NCBI RefSeq assembly: GCF_907164915.1
Contig: NW_025919333.1
Coordinates: forward strand, 1 to 64,000
Length of the DNA stretch: 64,000 bases
From: Impatiens glandulifera
Lineage: Eukaryota; Streptophyta; Magnoliopsida; Ericales; Balsaminaceae
Direction of reading: 5' to 3'
A program made the translations under genes and the position numbers. Shown one piece after another: positions 21,760 through 33,700 of this stretch (positions are counted from its first letter, which is position 1; each line of letters starts with the position of its first letter). The notes under the pieces are model-generated. The model was not told the origin of the DNA, did no database searches, and worked only from the letters and a program-made list of their open reading frames with translations.

Positions 21760-24696
21760 ATGGATCTAGTTAAAGCACCCTTTCAATACATGTTGCAGGT
21801 CGATTTCAGCGACATCGACGAACACGTTGCGGAAGAGAACAAGGCCGTGCTGCAATCGCTAAGGGATTCGGGATTAGAAACGTATTTATCTGGTCCGTTC
21901 ATCGTGCACCCGACGGAGGTTATGGAGTTTCTGGCGACGACGACTCTAACGAAGAGGACGGTCTCCGCCACCGTGAACGGCAAAGCGGTTAACACTACGG
22001 AAGAGATCTTTTCTGAAGCACTCGGTTTGCCAAATACCGGGCTGGACTTCAAAACAAGCTTGACAGACGCAGAATCCAATGTGGTCCGGTTGGTTATATC
22101 GGCTGACGACAAGGATCTGGTAACTCACTCAAGCCGGAAGAACAAACTCAAGCCGGAGTTTAGATGGCTGCTGAACATAATCCCAAGATCACTTTAGGGT
22201 AGAGGAGGAAACTTCAATAACCTGACCAAGCTGAAGTTAAAGATGATGATGGCGATTGTCCGCGGTGACAAGATAGACTGGGGAACCGTTTTGTTCGAAC
22301 AGTTCTGTGAAATGGTGGTAAAGAAGGATGGCCGGGTTCAGGCCTATGTAATGCAAATAGTGAAGATTCTGAAGTTACTTAATGTGGAACTCGGTGAAGG
22401 TGAACCGCTTCCATCCGCCAATGTTCTTAACTTTGAGCAATTGAACAAGAAAACTGCTAAAGCGGCTAGGCCGAAGTCCTCCAGAACAAAGTCATCAAAA
22501 GGAACCAGCTCGTCCGCACCGGCTGGTGAAAGTTCGAAACAAGAAGATCATAAGGGGAAGGCTGTTCAAGCAGAGGCCTCTCAGAAGAAAAAGGGAAGGA
22601 GGAAGACGTCCGCGAAGAAGAGCTCCAACAAACCGGCAGACTCCGAGAAAACTCTCTCCTCAGATCATTCACCAAAAAGAACCAAAGACATCTTTCAACC
22701 CACTCCCATCAATACAGTCCATCCTATTCCAGTCGACTCTCCATCATCAAGGCAAACCGAACCCTCGGGGAGCCAAGAAACCAAGTCAGCATCGAAGGAG
22801 GCAGAAGAGGTTAGTATTCATTCTGAAAACTCCAAGTCCCCGAACAAGAAACTCGATGAAATAATGGTTGAAGTAGGTTTAAGAACCTCAGAGATTATAG
22901 TGGACGTGGTCCAAACTCTACATCATGAAACCGAATACGACGTGACAAGTCTTCTCAAGCCAGCTGATCAGGTTGGGGTACCAAGTCAGAATGAAATCCA
23001 TCCGGTCGAAGAAACAGCCAACACTAAGAACATCATCCCTCCGGCTCAGGAGGGAAATATTGAAGAAAAAGGACCATCCGGCTCGGCAGGGAACAAATCC
23101 GTTCACACCGAAACAACGCTCCGATCGGCCCAAGACGGGCCAGCCGATTCAACAATCACACCTGAAGGTTCAATTCAGGTTAACAAAGGCAAAGAAGTTC
23201 TACTTGAGGATTCTACGGTAAAGGGAAAAAGTGCTTTGCAAACCGATCCACAACCTAAGATTGTAACCAAAGCCGAGGTCCCTATTTCAGCAGAAGAAGA
23301 GGTGGAGATGTATCAGAAGTTCCTCCTGGATATGAACAAGGATGCTGAAGAGTTGGTCTCATCGTACCACCTGTGGGTCAAGCTTCGTTGCGAAACAAAG
23401 TTATCAGACATGCTCCCCGACATTAGCGGTAACAAGCACTGGGAGAAACTTATGGATTTAGAAGAAGAGGCTCTCAAGCTAACAGGTACCAACGTCATTC
23501 AAGCCGCATTCAACAAGACGTTGGTGATACACGAATACGCCCGGTTACGTGTAGTAGAAGATGCCTTGAGGGAGGCAGAAGGGGAAACATTAACTCCAAT
23601 AGAATCAAGAATGTTTGAGCGGTTTCACTCGGTGCGTGATAGACTCATTCAAAGTGCTGACCGGCTCGAAGCAGAATGGAGGAACGAGTGCAAACATGTC
23701 TTAACTCATGCCGATCTTTATCAAAGCAAACTTTTCTTTGTTACCGGAGAGTCCTCCATGACAGTAGAAAACCGGAGCAGTGCTCCTCCATAGACTGATA
23801 AGACTCTGGAACTTGAGCAAGTAAAGGAAGTAGTGGTTGGTACAATCATCTCTTGTCTTCACAAATACAGCATTTCTACCGATGATAAGATTGCAACCGT
23901 TGAAACCAATTTGACAGAAACTATTCGGGCATCCATTCAATCCGAAATTGCCAACACCACTCAAACATCGATCAAGTCGATGATAGATGAAACCGTGCAA
24001 ACATCAAATAAGTCAATGATCGCCGAATCCGTTCAAATCGCAACTGCTCCTTTGATAGACATGATGCAGGCTATGGCCGCTCAGATTGAGGATCTGTCCA
24101 AACTTTAAGTCAACAAAACTCAAGCTCAGATCAGTTCTGATGCCGAAACTGCCAAGAAACTTCAAGACGAAGAAAAGGAGAGGGAACGGTTAAGGAAGGA
24201 AATTGAAGACAAAGATCATGAGTTGGCCAAGCAATTCAATGAGGAAGAAGAGGCCGCTCTACAAGAATCCACACCGGCTCAAGCCTCGCACTCTATGAAA
24301 ACGAGGAACAAAAACAAACGGAAAGCGGTTGCGGCCGTAATGAAGCTGGCGGAACGAAGCGGTCTAGGAGAGATTCAACCGGTCGGACTAAACGAAGAAC
24401 CTCTTGACGAAGAAGAAGAAAAGGATATCAAACAACTCAACCGGAGAAAGAAGAAAGCAGTCGAATCTTCAATCGCAATTCCAAGTACCAGGCCGATTGT
24501 TACTCAACCGTCTCGCCCACCAAGACCAGTAAGTGGCGGTTTCGGATTCGGCAAACGAACTTCCGGCATCTCAAGTGTATTTACCGGATGGCAATTCGAC
24601 GATGAACGAAGAGAGATGGAATGGAAGGCGAGGGAAGAAGAAGAAAGGAAGCGGAAGGAGAAAGAACATGAAAAGGGGGGATCATCCAATCCTTAG
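21760..24696 (+). pseudogene. Accessory gene X3 of copia element C, long form with three in-frame stops
   Basis: ATG 21760 (A at -3, G at +4) opens one frame of 979 codons, interrupted by TAG (22195-22197), TAG (23791-23793) and TAA (24106-24108) with no frame change. The first 230 or so codons repeat the X1/X2 domain (D-S-G-L-E-T-Y-L; V-M-E-F-L; L-G-L-P-N-T-G; K-M-M-M-A-I-V). A Lys/Ser-rich basic stretch follows (22450-22640), then a long polar linker. Next come Ala/Thr/Ser-rich heptad-like repeats (23870-24100) that could form a coiled coil. A very charged Glu/Arg/Lys end (24600-24680) closes the protein. The basic clusters would suit nuclear localisation, but that is inference. Inactive as it stands unless the stops are read through. 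Confidence 0.75.
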
Positions 24697-24871
24697 TTTA
24701 TTTTCTTTCTTATGAACAATTTATCTGTGTTTGGTTTTATTTCAGAACTCAGTCACCTTTTATCATACTTTAAAGTACTTATTTCACTAAACATCCTTTG
24801 AAAAATCAAAACATGTTTTGAAATTTTTCTTAAACAGAAAAACATCAAATAAAGAGAAATTGTTAAACAGA

Positions 24872-25060
24872 TTTTTCAAACCGGTCATACATTACAAGTT
24901 TTGAATATTTATTCTAAATAATCAAAAAGGGAGAGATTGATAGAAAAATTAAGTAAGTTAATTTTCAAACCGGCCATACATTACAATTTTTGAATATTTA
25001 TTCTAAATAATCAAAAAGGGAGAAATTGATAGAAAAATTAAGTAAAGTTAATTTTTGGAA
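24872..25060 (+). repeat. Tandem copy of polypurine tract and LTR start, element C
   Basis: A unit of about 90 bp occurs twice (from 24872 and from 24962). It contains a stretch starting TTTTCAAACCGG, the polypurine tract AAAAAGGGAGA, and the first ~25 bases of the LTR. Only the second copy (tract at 25013-25026) is followed by the full LTR. Confidence 0.85.
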
Positions 25061-26208
25061 CCGGCCAGAAAACTAAACAACTATTAACTTCTATGTGCAG
25101 GAACATATCGAATTGCATAAACCGGCTGGAGCCTCACAAACCGGCTGAAGAACACTTCAAAGAAATCCAGTTCCAAATGATCAAGTCAAGATCAAGAGGA
25201 ACCGGTTTCAACATTCTCAAGGGACCGGCTAGCAAAGAAAAGTCTACATCCCAGCCGGACTATACTATGTAAGAGTCAACCGGAAACTAAAAACTACAGA
25301 GATGACGTAATATGACAAAATAGACGTGTCTCAGAGAAATAAAAGAAGATAAGATCCGATTAGAAGCATGCGATAAAAACAATGATGATTTACTGATCCG
25401 ACTTCGACAGCCGGAGGGTGCATGCCTGACACGTGTTCGAATCTGCAAACCGGCTACGTCATCTTTACGTGAGGAGTATTTGCATGCTTGTCAAGTGTTA
25501 GGAAGGTGAAACGTGCAAGCAACCTCTCTGCACCGGATTGACTCTGAATTAACCAATCCCACGGTGAGAGAAGAAAGTGACTGTTGGAAGACTCTTCACT
25601 ATAAAAGGAAGACGAAACGACCTCATTAATGACAAGTTACGAAAATCTTAGAGAGATGAAGAAATATCACGCGCGATCCAAAACCGTTGTGTCATTTACC
25701 GAAAGCCATTGTTGTGTTGTGTTATTGTATTACATCAAGAGTGAGTTGGTGTAACCGGCGAGTAGTAAGTTAAGGCTCGACCGACAGTGTAATTGTTGTA
25801 ATCTTGAAAGTTAGTGGAGATCTTTCTCATAACCTGAGAAGAAGGGGTGACGTAGGAGGGTTTGCTCCGAACATCCATAAAAAATCTTGTCTCGTGTCAT
25901 TTCTTTTATTCCTGGCTTATTCACTTAACCTAACAACAAACCAAGACAATCTTACTCCTTAGATCAAAAATCGGTCCACTCATATTTCTAAAACCGACTC
26001 CTCCTAAACATCATCTAAGTCGCTTCAGACTGAAACAGATATTTCCGCCCTTAAACCCGGTTCAAGAGTCTGTGACAGTTTGCGAAGTGCTGAGAACGGT
26101 CATAGTCTCTAACCGGACTATCACCAAAGTGTGTTGCGTGTTGTAAGCGGCTACCCTTCCAGAAACCGGAAACACCCCGGTCCTCCAAAGGCGTCCCCGA
26201 TCCTAACA
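25027..26208 (+). repeat. 3' LTR of copia element C
   Basis: 1182 bp, matching 12572-13761 with few differences. TATA box at 25600-25606. It ends GATCCTAACA next to the target duplication TTTTC (26209-26213). Confidence 0.94.
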
Positions 26209-26213
26209 TTTTC

Positions 26214-26763
26214 CTAGAAGACACGCTTCACAAAGTTGATCCGGATGATTGATCAAAGGCATCCCCTTCACCATTTTCTTTTTGGACATCATGTTTAGGA
26301 AAACAAAATTTAGATGCCCCATACTCATGTGTCAACACCATGCTGGATCCGTCATGGATACTTGCAAGAAATTTGGCCCTTCAGTTTGAATAGGGAGCGA
26401 AAACATCTTATTCTTCGACATCGTCACCTTTGTAATTAGGTTCGTACTTCCATCTCGTATCCAAAGATTACGATACTTTATTAAAATTTAGTAGCCTCTT
26501 TCCATGAGTTGCCCCAAACTCAAAATATTGCTTTTTTAATTTAGGGACATAATACACATCAGAAATAAATTTGTGTGTATCATCCTTCAACCGAATCAAA
26601 ATGGTACCTTTGCCTTCAATCTGGACTTTCAAAGCATCTCCGAACATGATATTTTCGGTTGTCTTTTTCTCAATCTCAATGAATTTCGACTTGTTGCCAT
26701 ACACGTGGTTACTCGCACCGTTGTCAAAATACCATTGACTTTCTCCTCCAATAACTTCTTAAT
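26214..26763 (-). pseudogene. Copia pol N-terminus of element D (protease)
   Basis: The minus strand carries W-Y-F-D-N-G-A-S-N-H-V-Y-G (about 26743-26705), the copia protease active-site block with D-N-G in place of D-S-G. It continues as I-M-F-G-D..G-K-G-T-I-L-I and V-Y-Y-V-P-K-L. The gene is cut here by element C and resumes at 12566. Confidence 0.82.
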
Positions 26764-27682
26764 TTAGCGCCAATAACTTCTACTTTCGCATCCTTGGCAT
26801 ACCGGCAGTCACAAGCAAAATGACCTAATTTGTGACAATTGTAGCACTCAACGCGTGCCTTTTCGTATCCGTCACTTCTTTGTCCTCGTCCGCGACCTCT
26901 TTCTCTTCCTCTATCTCTTGGATTTCCTCGAGGTTTTTCACAATTTTCTCTCTCGATGTCTGAATTTCTACCACGTCCTCGACCGCCACAACGAGAATAA
27001 CCTCGACCGCGGCCTCGATGAACTACGCTTCCATTTTCTCCAAACGAATGATTGATTAAAAGGGCTTGCTCCAAAGGCTCCTTCTTGTGTTTGTTCATCC
27101 GTTCCTCATGCAGTCGTAATGATCCATTTAATTCGTCGATTGAGAGTTTTTCTAAATCTCTATTCTCTTCGATTGCAACCATTACATGATTAAATGTTTG
27201 ATGTAGATAACATAAATTTTTCTTGATTACTCGAACGTCTTCTATGCTTTCACCATTTCGCTTCATCTGTTTGACGATAGATAAGATCCGCATGAAATAG
27301 TCTGAAATAGACTTTGATGCTTCTTGATGAAGAGCTTCAAACTCTCCATGTAAAATATGAAGCCGCACCTTTTTTACCTTGACAACTCCTTTGTGGGAAT
27401 TTCTAGAATCTCCAATGCCTGCTTCGACGTCGAGGCATTTGCTACTTTCTCAAAAGAATCATCATCCAAACACTAGTTGATTATAGAAAGGGTGTGCTGA
27501 TCCTTCTTTTTGTTCTTCTCGAACGCTTAAATATGGGCCAACGTCGCATCCTCATCAGTTTCGACAATCCAACTATTTACGATTTCCCACGCACCTTGGG
27601 AACCGAGTAACGTCTTTACTCAGAAAGACCAATTATCATAGTTGTCTTTCTTAAGACGCAGATACTGGAACATCAAAGACAT
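26764..27682 (-). pseudogene. Copia gag of element D (several stops)
   Basis: On the minus strand the start ATG (27680-27682) follows the PBS by a few bases. The UBN2-type gag domain is broken by several stops down to about 27368 and is open from there to 26724. An Arg/Gly-rich stretch (26960-26890 region) precedes an intact CCHC zinc knuckle (C-Y-N-C-H-K-L-G-H-F-A-C-D-C) at about 26855-26810. Confidence 0.83.
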
Positions 27683-27701
27683 CCTCGCTCTAATACTACT
27701 T

Positions 27702-27991
27702 TGTTGGAAACGTTAGTGGACAATCGACTTATTCACTCACAAACTCAAGATAAGATTAAAAAAGGGGAAGAGATTTTTATTTCAATTCATCATCTTTCTG
27801 CAAATACAACTATTATATTTATACTAGAAAAAAAATACTCTTAAACAGTCCGAATTAATTCTAATTAAGACCCCTATTAAACAAAAGATAATAACGTCTA
27901 ATATTAACTAGACCTTTTATTCTAATTAAGACACATATTAAACAAAAGTTAATAACGTCTAATTTTTAATAAATTAATTTTATTTTCAACA
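27702..27991 (-). repeat. 5' LTR of copia element D
   Basis: 290 bp, pairs with 9740-10030. On the minus strand it is followed by a PBS reading AGTATTAGAGCGAGG at about 27686-27700. Confidence 0.93.
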
Positions 27992-27996
27992 ATTCA

Positions 27997-29318
27997 TGGT
28001 CTCGGCAAATGACCAAGAAGTCTTACCATAATTCCAAGAACCCACTCTAGAGCCAATTTTTAATGATCTTCCTTTGCATTATGATGTAGTTGAAGAGCCT
28101 GAAAATTCCTTGCATAAATTGACCAGTTTTAATAATTTTCAGACACTTCAGATCTTCGGCAAGATCGGGAACATGCTGGTAGTAATTTTGATTGATACAG
28201 GTAGCACCCATAACTTCTAAAGTAGTAGGATTATGAAGAAAATAAGTCTCAATACCATGCTCGTTCAGGTGTTGTCGATTCGAGTGGCAGATGATTATGC
28301 TTCATCATTTTCCATGACTTGAAATGGTCAATGGAGGAAAAGGATTACCAAACAGATATGAAGGTTCTTACCATGGAAGAATACGATATTGTGTTAGGCA
28401 TCGAGTGGATGATTAATTTAGGTCATTCATTTTGGAATTTCGAAAAAATGACAATTTCTTATAAGAAGCAAGGAAGAACCACGGTCTTGCAGGGTATACA
28501 TCGTGCATAGATCAACCTGATACAAGACAACCAGTTGGAGAAGTCATTAAAGAAATGCAGTGTTACTGCTATGGATAAGGAGAAAGCATGAAGACCAATT
28601 TGTTTCACTTACCACAATGACATTAGAAGAGATTCCTAAGGATCTCCTGCGACTTTTTGAAGACTTCAACATTATATTCTAGTAACTCGAAGGTCTACCA
28701 CCAGTCAGGTAACTCATCGAATCCCAGAAGTTGTGTGCATGTGCTTATACTGGTACTCTACCTTGCGAAAGACAAAAATTGAGCAATTAGTCAATGATTT
28801 GCTGGATAGGGGAGTAAGCCATGACTCTTGTGTTGTCCATGTGGTGCTGATCCGGAAGAAGGACTTGTCCTAGATTTTCGATTACACCCTAGTGTATAGT
28901 CGGAGCTGGAATGAGTTTTTTTTTATATCTACACCAAATTCTGATAACGTTGCAACAACAAAGGTTATTTCTCAACAAAAGAAAATGTAGCTTAGGGTGC
29001 AAACAAATTTCCCACATGGGTCATATATCAAATGAAAATGGAGTGGCTACTGATCCGAAAAATCTAAAGACAATGAGGAAATGACCAGTTCCGCAACTAG
29101 TAAAACAATTGAAAAGATGTTATCAAAGATTTGTCAAAGGCTACGATTCCATAGTCCAACCCTTTACGGCCCTACTGAAAATATCTCAGAACCTCATTAA
29201 ATAGTTGCAGAACAGCAAGAGTAAAGAGTTCTCTTTATAGATTGGAGGATGGGCATTAAAAACTGACCAGACCAATGACTCTTTATCGAGGATGACGGAT
29301 ATTTGAAGGGGGAGATAA
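27997..29318 (+). pseudogene. Gypsy protease and RT remnants of element E
   Basis: Gag-pol of element E resumes after the nested insertion. The protease active site D-T-G-S-T-H-N-F is at about 28190-28215. A protease tail is open at 28319-28510 (L-T-M-E-E-Y-D-I-V-L-G-I-E-W). Degraded RT pieces follow (28620-28910, and 29010-29190 with F-V-K-G-Y..T-A-L-L). RNase H and integrase are absent: from about 29200 the sequence goes straight to the polypurine tract at 29305-29318. This points to an internal deletion. Confidence 0.75.
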
Positions 29319-29720
29319 TGCTACAATTCGAGAGTTAGTGTTGGTTATATGTTTATTTCAATTTATGTTATTTGCAAACCACTTTTTGTTAAATCCTTTT
29401 TCCCACTTGAAAAGTTGTAACTAAATATTTTAGGGGAATTCAATTTCTATATATGCTGAACTCACTTCCCCATTCCAATGGGGTATGAATGAAATAATTT
29501 GTGAAAGTTTTAAATCTCAATTGTATATTTTGATTTGACTCTTTGTCTTGGACTATTAGATATATACTAGTAATATTCTTTTCTCATTTTTGTTTATTAT
29601 TCTCCTATAATTTTGAAATATTCTTCTCATAATTTTTCCGCTGCACTTTGATCACAGATTTCTCTCTCGTTCCTTGAGATCAAGAACTCTTAACTTCATT
29701 TACATATTAAAGTCGTAACA
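29319..29720 (+). repeat. 3' LTR of gypsy element E
   Basis: 402 bp, the partner of 8283-8683. It is preceded by a purine tract and followed by the duplication GTTTA (29721-29725). Confidence 0.9.
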
Positions 29721-29725
29721 GTTTA

Positions 29726-30717
29726 GTCCTAATATATCTTCAAATTTCTCATTTTTATTTCTTCTAAATCAATAATCACAAACAATTGACTAATAATGGG
29801 AACATTTCAACCGGAGAGTCCCCATAACTTCTATTGACTGGGAACATCATATAGATAGAAGAAATACATTTTTAGAACTTTGTTTTGATGAGATTTACAA
29901 ATGAAAATTCATAGAGGATGGTCCTTCAATCATAGAAATTTTGATAGACAAATGGATCTTTAAAGGTACATATATATTCAATAACGATTTCTTGAAATGT
30001 TATTTTATCCAAGTGACTTATATTTGCTAACATTTATAGATTTATATATTAGTTATTTCTACAAAATGTTTATTATCTTTAAAATAATTTTTGATACATG
30101 AAAACTATTAGATATGCTAAATTAATAATATTATTATTTAAAATGATACAATTTTTTAGATAGTCCTTTATATTACGAGAGTAATGAAATAACTATAAAT
30201 TATGACGAGGGTAAATATATTACTTCCAAGAGATACATTATCAAACGATAAAAGATAAAAAGTAAGTAATTCGTCAAAGAAAAAATCAACTTATAGTTGA
30301 GACATTTCTCACTACATCATCCTCCAAGTCTCAACCCCACCACAATGTTTCTAAATGATATCTAGTCACACATAATAAATTTGAACATACCGCACAAGGG
30401 ACATTGCCAATTTAATCCAAAAACAGATTAATGTGAGGAAATCATGTTTCTAGACTAAAGGCAAAAGTTTGATAATAATCAATGGGATAACTTTTAATAA
30501 ACAATACAATGAATTTAAGAACAAAATGGAATCTTCAAACATTTGTAGTTTACATGAAAGATCCAAAGAACCGAGTCTTTCATGTTACCATGATTCAAGA
30601 CAAAAGGAAACTAAACATTTCTTCAGCTACAAACTGTCTTACAACAATAGTTTAATAACTTCTTGAGAAAACCACTCCAAACTATTCTTGTTGCTTTGCA
30701 TAAAGAGGACATCAAGG
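29726..30717. other. 3' flank of TGD4, AT-rich
   Basis: About 1 kb between element E and the TGD4 stop codon. It presumably holds the TGD4 3' UTR and terminator on the minus strand. No other gene or repeat was recognised. Confidence 0.6.
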
Positions 30718-33700
30718 TCAAAATTCGAAGAGGCGGAATTCGATCATAGCCTCTTTCCTCTTGGGTGAATACCATGCCACTACTTTTCCAGATTCTAGGA
30801 GTCTGAAAGAATAATTTAAGCTGCATATAAAGTCCTCGAGTTGTATTATACCTTGTTTTCCAGAAGACAAGTTTAGTGCAATCTTAGAATCTGCTCGAAA
30901 AACAATTGGCCCCACAATCTGTAACAAAAAAAAAATTGTCATTGTAATTATGTGACAGAATTGACTTCATAATAAAAAATCATTCTTTTTATTGGTATAA
31001 TGATTATTAAAGATGGCAATGTAACTTAAGGTAGTGGAAGTAGTCCAGAACTAGAGTTGACAATTGAAAATCAGTTGACCTTGATTGCAGTTGGTTTCTT
31101 TTTCTTTCTTTTTTTAAATAAACTGATACATGAAAGAAAATAAAACCTTGTTTAGTGAAAATGTATATTCTTTTGGATCAATTCGCTAAAATATCAATAT
31201 CTATTTAAAATATCATATATAAAAAAGAAAAAGTTAAGGACAATTTGGTTGATGATTTGATTGATGATGGAATAGTGGTTTATTTGGATTAACCCTTCAT
31301 CAAACGAGACCCAAAGGAAGTGATGTGTGTAGAAGGTGAAAAAAGACCCCCCAAAAAAATGGAACTTACAGAATGGATAATGCATTAAAGTAATCTTGTA
31401 GAACCAAACAGAGAATGCATTAAAATGTAGAAAAATACCTGTTGTTGAAGTATCAGGTTGAGCCTTGGAGATGACAAAGTGTCGTCCGAAGAACTCACAG
31501 ATTGGCGTGTGAAAATTCTTGACATCTTTTTGGCTAATGCTGAAGCCGAACATAAATCCAGGCGAGCATCAAACCGTGTCATGTCACCATAATCCTTTCG
31601 AAACATTCCGTGTTGAAAAGTATAGCAAAAAGAGGCAAAAGCATCAGCACTGAAATGGGAGCTTTTCTTCGGATACTTGTTTATATGACCATATCCAGCT
31701 GAACAAGTAGCACCTTGAGAAATAACATTGAAATCAAAGAAAAAGAGTGAAAAAAATTAGTAAATAGATAAGTACAATGAAATACATGTACGAACACTAG
31801 GGAAAATGTATATTGAATCTCGGGTATAGGTAAAAGCATTTTGGGGTGGCATAACAGTAAATAATTACAAATTTACCAGCAATCGAAGATAAAGTTGAAT
31901 GAGGTTCTTTGAGGCGAACATCATATGCAGGATTCAAGATCCTGCCATTTTCAGTCTCTTCAATGAGATCCTTCCTTGTCTCCTTTTGCCTCCATAAATC
32001 TTTGCTCTTCTCATAGGAAAACGCAGCTTTTGCAAACAATCCAGGCAACAGTGAAACAGGTGACTCAGAATTAGGGGAATTATCAGCTACAGGTGTACCT
32101 CCGTTTTTGTGGATACCATATCGATACCGTAGACCAGATTCAGAAACAAGTGAAGAGCAATCTAATGAAATTGATTCAGGGACATTCCAATATGTCCCGT
32201 TTCGATCTAAGAACAGTTCAGGCCATGCTGCCTCTAATAGAATATCATGATTTGGGAGCTACAAAAAGAACGCAAATCCAGCCTAAGAACAGTTGGTAAC
32301 TGAAACAGAAGAATTCAAATCCAAAAACAAAATAAACTCCAATTTGAAGACATCCAAATGAATGCGAAAGGAATAGCTCAAATTAGTGGTGTACAAAATT
32401 GAACAAGGTTCGAAATAAAGACAAAAGGCTCCCTTTTCATAAAACAAACTTTACTTAGGCCAAAAAAATATATTTATTTGGAAAAAATTGTTACAAAATG
32501 TTTTATGTAGCATCATGATCAACAAATTTGTCAAAACATCCTTTTTTTCATCCACTTTTCACTTAAACATGATTCGATAATTAAATCAATTTTTTCATAA
32601 CAAATGCAAACAAAATTACTTTTAATTTTTTTTCTTGGCAATTTTTGAAAGTGATTTTGAAGGTGATTGTAACAAAATACTACTTTCCATAAAAGCCCAC
32701 ATTTCAATAGAAACGTTGTTTTCTTGTAGAGAAAGTAAAGAAAATTCCGGATCTACCCTCGGCCTGTGAGGAGTGTAGAATTACATGCTATATACCACAG
32801 TTCAAGACTCCAAGTCATACATCCAATTTTAACGCATGTCGGCCTTGTCGTATTCCATTATTAGTCACAATCTCTTCCCTTGTTAGGACCCTACATGTGA
32901 CCAATATGACTCGTTATTCTCACAGGATTCAAGAGGTGTCCCCCGTGACACTATGTTCCACCTAATACCATTTGTAACACCCTAGACACTCAGCCCACAA
33001 CGAGTGGATGATCACAAACTATAAACACCTTAGAAAAAACAACTAGGCTACCACAACTCAAGCCCAGGAAGTTATCTATGAATGTAACTATATCTCACTA
33101 GCCTCATACTTACAAAGACTATATGTCATTTGATTCCCAGTGTGGAAAATCCAACATAGACACACAAAGGTCTCTCCGTGTTCCATTATTAGTCTCGGTA
33201 TTGTCCCGATTAGGACTCTAAAATTCCACATGACAATTTATTCCTGCACAATTCAAAGGGTGGTCCCAAGTGGAACTTTGTTCCACCTAATATCATTTGA
33301 AACAACCCACGGGCATGCAACGAGTGTGGGATTATAGGATATAGAAATAAAAAACAATTAGGCCACCACAACAGAAGCCCTGAAAGGCACCATTGACGAT
33401 AACTATAACACATTAGCCTTACACATGGAATTTTGTATGAAACAAAATTGTGTGAACAACATATTGTGTAGTAAAAAGGAAGAAATGACAAAAATAAATA
33501 ACAAGAATTTCAGTTTACTATTTCTGTGTGTAACGAAAACCCATTATGTTCGTTGGTTTACCAAGAACATTTTGTTCACTTGGAAATTAAAGAGTTAAAG
33601 GCACATTAGTGGATGGGGGTTTTACAAGAAAATCTAACCTAAAATATTGATTTCAAAATTTATCTTTCATTATACTAAAGAAGTTCTTTACCTTATGGAA

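Larger units (their letters stand above)
12572..26208 (+). mobile_element. Copia element C with three extra genes, innermost of the nest
   Basis: LTRs at 12572-13761 and 25027-26208 (1190 and 1182 bp) start TGATAGAAAAATTAAG and end GATCCTAACA. They are flanked by the perfect duplication TTTTC (12567-12571 and 26209-26213). PBS, gag, pol, three accessory genes and a polypurine tract follow in order. The LTRs are very similar by eye, so this is the youngest insertion here. At 13.6 kb it is long for a copia element. An extra region between pol and the 3' LTR recalls the Sirevirus layout, but three separate paralogs with their own TATA boxes go beyond the usual single env-like frame. Confidence 0.95.
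9740..27991 (-). mobile_element. Copia element D, middle element of the nest
   Basis: LTRs at 9740-10030 and 27702-27991 share the termini TGTTGGAAACG and TTTTCAACA on the plus strand. Flanking 5-mers are ATTTA (9735-9739) and ATTCA (27992-27996), a TSD with one mismatch. On the minus strand the order is 5' LTR (right), PBS (about 27686-27700), gag, protease, [element C], integrase, RT, RNase H, polypurine tract (AGGGGAG, about 10031-10037) and 3' LTR. By eye the two LTRs differ at roughly 16-18 of 291 positions. Confidence 0.92.
8283..29720 (+). mobile_element. Ty3/gypsy element E, outer element of the nest
   Basis: The LTRs at 8283-8683 and 29319-29720 both start TGCTACAATTC and end CGTAACA. 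They are flanked by the perfect 5-bp duplication GTTTA (8278-8282 and 29721-29725). A PBS (8687-8700) and a polypurine tract (GAAGGGGGAGATAA, ending 29318) are in place. Without the nested insertion (9740-27996) it is only about 3.2 kb. Gag, protease and pieces of reverse transcriptase remain, while RNase H and integrase are missing. The two LTRs differ at many positions, fitting the oldest insertion of the nest. Confidence 0.92.

Noticed and set aside
22195..24108. Programmed readthrough of the three stops in X3
   Set aside because: Three different stops at unrelated contexts in one copy fit decay better. No known readthrough context was seen.
19317..24696. X1-X3 as ordinary host genes overrun by a transposon
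   Set aside because: They lie between pol and the 3' LTR of a complete element with perfect TSD, on the same strand as pol. Their base composition matches the element (frequent CCGG words).
19317..24696. X1-X3 as retroviral envelope genes
   Set aside because: No signal peptide, membrane segment or Cys-rich pattern could be seen.
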